Positions 5,785-7,109 of a stretch of DNA of 7,109 bases are shown piece after piece. Under the pieces are notes generated by a model. That model made no database searches and was not told where the DNA came from. It was given only the letters and a program-made list of their open reading frames with translations. The DNA lies in the NCBI GenBank assembly GCA_003242505.1, contig QGUP01000100.1, positions 1-7,109 of the forward strand, given 5' to 3'. The position numbers and the translations under genes are program-made. The first letter of the stretch is position 1; each line of letters starts with the position of its first letter. The DNA comes from Bacillota bacterium (GTDB lineage Bacteria > Bacillota > Sulfobacillia > Symbiobacteriales > ZC4RG38).

Positions 5785-6465
5785 TCACCGGCGCCAGTCC
5801 GGCTGTGCCCAGCCAGGCTCCTGGCTGCGTCCCGGGCTATTGGCTCCCTGCCGGTTGGCAGAGGACAGGTCCCACCGGCCGGCCCGGTCGCCGCTCTCCC
5901 CGGAGAGGGGAAGCCGGGTCGCACTGGCCAGGAGGCTCTTTAGGCTGGTGGGGTCGTAGGCGCTGCCGCTGGCGGCATCCAGCCCCCGGTGGAAGCTGGC
6001 CAGGTCCACCCCTGGCGGGGCGAAGAAGAAGATGCCGGAGGCGATCTTCTGGGTCTCGCCGCCCAGGGCGTAGATGGCGCCGTGGAGGAAGTTCAGGATC
6101 CGGTGGGCCACCTCCCGGTCCAGCCCTTCCAGGTTGAGGATGATCGGCCGCCGGGCCTTCAGCTGATCGACGATGGGCTGGACGTCGTCAAAGGACCGGG
6201 GCTCGACCAGCAGGACCTTGAAGGGCTGCCGGGGGGTGCCGGCGCTGTGGAGGGGGACCACATTGGCCGGGCCGGCCGGCAGGGGGCTGGCGGTCCGCTC
6301 GTTCCGCAGGGGCCGGAGACCCCGGCGGGGGGCCTCACGGCCGAGCGGGAACGGCTCGCCCACGCCCATCTCCTCGGTCCCGCACTCCTCGTACTCCTCC
6401 TCGTCGGGGCCGAAGCCAAGAAACCGCAACATCTTATCCCAGGCGCCCTGGGCCACGCTGCTCAT
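5785..6465 (-). CDS. sepF: SepF, FtsZ-ring membrane anchor, with extended C-terminus
   Basis: SepF binds FtsZ and the membrane and helps align Z-ring filaments and form the septum. From the ATG at 6465 the protein has 226 residues. Residues 1-19 (including WDKMLRFLGFG, 9-19) form the amphipathic membrane-binding helix, followed by an acidic linker (21-33) and a variable linker to about 80. The conserved SepF core is at about 82-153: FKVLLVEPRSFDDVQPIVD, then LNLEGLDREVAHRILNFL and the family-ending GIFFFAP. The tail at 154-226 is unusual, since Bacillus SepF (about 152 residues) ends near the core. I chose 6465 because GGGGGAAGGGG directly precedes it and the amphipathic helix follows at once; an ATG at 6483 (6 residues longer, weaker ribosome site) is the alternative. 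The frame also stays open further upstream into yggS, but no start there suits the family. It follows yggS by 46 nt. Confidence 0.94.
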   Translation of the reverse strand: MSSVAQGAWDKMLRFLGFGPDEEEYEECGTEEMGVGEPFPLGREAPRRGLRPLRNERTASPLPAGPANVVPLHSAGTPRQPFKVLLVEPRSFDDVQPIVDQLKARRPIILNLEGLDREVAHRILNFLHGAIYALGGETQKIASGIFFFAPPGVDLASFHRGLDAASGSAYDPTSLKSLLASATRLPLSGESGDRAGRWDLSSANRQGANSPGRSQEPGWAQPDWRR

Positions 6466-6511
6466 CCCCTTCCCCCGTGACATCGCTCTCGTCACCCCTG
6501 TGCTGCGCCCC

Positions 6512-7109
6512 CTAGCCCGACTCCTTGGCAGGGCGGGGCCCAAAGATCGCGGTGCCGATCCGAACCATGTTGGCCCCTTCCCGGATCGCTGCGATAAAGT
6601 CCCCGGACATCCCCATGGAGAGCCAGCGCATCTCCACCCGGGGAAACCCCTGGGCCCGCACCTTCTCCGCCAGTTCCCTCAGGGCGGCGAAGACCGGCCG
6701 AACCGTTTCCGGATCCGTGGCGATGGGTGCGATGGTCATCAGCCCCTGGACCTCCAGGTGCTCCAGAGGGGCAATCGCCTCGAGGAACCGGAAGAGCTCG
6801 TCCGGCGGAATGCCGTGCTTGGTGGCCTCGCCGGAGACGTTCACCTGCACCAGCACCGGCACCCGGCGCCCCAGCCGGCTGGCCTGCTTCTCCAGTTCGT
6901 GGGCCAGGGAGAGTCGGTCCAGGGAGTGGATGAGATCGGCAAACTGGAGCGCTTGCTTGACCTTGTTGGTCTGCAGGGTCCCGATCATGTGCCACGTAGC
7001 GGCCTTGCCGATGGCGGGGTACTTCTGCATCACCTCCTGGACCCGGTTCTCCCCGAGGTCCGTGATCCCCGCCGCCAGAGCCTCCCGGATCTCTTCCACC
7101 GTGCGGCCC
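6512..7109 (-). CDS. yggS: YggS/YlmE PLP homeostasis protein, N-terminus cut by window edge
   Basis: This pyridoxal-phosphate-binding protein of the alanine-racemase-like TIM-barrel fold has no known enzymatic activity; it buffers PLP and affects amino-acid metabolism. The visible 198 codons run to TAG at 6512-6514. The family usually has about 230 residues, so roughly 30 are missing, including the PLP-binding lysine of the AVSK motif, which cannot be checked. Recognisable family blocks, numbered within the fragment: DLGENRVQE (17-25), HMIGTLQTNKVK (40-51), QVNVSGEATKHG (88-99), GLMTIAP (121-127), and the C-terminal LSMGMSGDF (162-170) followed by VRIGTAIFG, the phosphate-binding end. The frame is open through the right edge; an in-frame GTG at 7099 lies inside the conserved fold and is not the true start. 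It is probably the first visible gene of the yggS-sepF-yggT-divIVA operon. Confidence 0.95.
   Translation of the reverse strand, partial: GRTVEEIREALAAGITDLGENRVQEVMQKYPAIGKAATWHMIGTLQTNKVKQALQFADLIHSLDRLSLAHELEKQASRLGRRVPVLVQVNVSGEATKHGIPPDELFRFLEAIAPLEHLEVQGLMTIAPIATDPETVRPVFAALRELAEKVRAQGFPRVEMRWLSMGMSGDFIAAIREGANMVRIGTAIFGPRPAKESG

Noticed and set aside
4999..5943. Two overlapping plus-strand frames opposite divIVA, yggT and sepF
   Set aside because: They span three well-supported minus-strand genes and their intergenic gaps, and show no family motif.
6466..6543. Longer SepF start at 6543 overlapping yggS
   Set aside because: It would add Arg-rich residues read out of frame from the yggS end; the amphipathic helix and ribosome site favour 6465, or 6483 at most.
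1..7109. CRISPR array, tRNA or rRNA gene, insertion sequence or phage element
   Set aside because: I saw no regularly spaced repeats, cloverleaf, rRNA-like sequence, transposase or integrase frame in either strand; the window is filled by housekeeping genes and one transporter.

Overview
The window reads as a chromosomal segment from a very GC-rich Gram-positive bacterium of the Firmicutes lineage. The evidence is the gene order yggS (ylmE) - sepF - yggT (ylmG) - divIVA - ileS, a conserved Firmicutes division cluster, together with a tRNA-Ile T-box leader in front of ileS. Base composition is strongly GC-biased, and the IleS carries extra Cys-X2-Cys zinc knuckles. A high-GC, possibly thermophilic clostridial-type lineage would fit, but the species cannot be fixed from this sequence alone. 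Every gene I can support lies on the minus strand, so the window is transcribed from high to low coordinates.

Layout in the direction of transcription. (1) yggS, a PLP-homeostasis protein, is cut by the right edge of the window. (2) sepF encodes an FtsZ membrane anchor with a long non-standard C-terminal tail. (3) yggT encodes a two-helix membrane protein. (4) divIVA encodes a pole and septum coiled-coil scaffold and ends in a small 8-residue tandem repeat. These four genes are separated by 46, 48 and 69 nt with no promoter I can see, and probably form one operon. ylmH, which sits between ylmG and divIVA in Bacillus, is absent. (5) A consensus promoter whose -35 box overlaps the divIVA stop codon drives a roughly 385-nt T-box riboswitch leader with an ATC (Ile) specifier codon. 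(6) ileS is a full-length 934-residue isoleucyl-tRNA synthetase. (7) A 229-bp intergenic region holds two strong GC hairpins and a dyad over the next start codon. (8) An MFS transporter of the YnfM-like type runs off the left edge in an almost pure G/C stretch.

The first four genes link cell division (SepF, DivIVA, YggT) with a conserved PLP-binding housekeeping protein. ileS has its own amino-acid-responsive control: uncharged tRNA-Ile should stabilise the antiterminator and allow transcription to continue. The transporter looks separately controlled.

This is mostly an ordinary housekeeping region and I do not see a previously undescribed system. The points most worth a second look are the dyad at the transporter start, the SepF tail, the DivIVA repeat, the promoter/stop-codon overlap, and the homopolymer-rich left end. 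Long open frames on the plus strand, including one of about 1,200 codons opposite ileS, are artefacts of GC-rich codon use.
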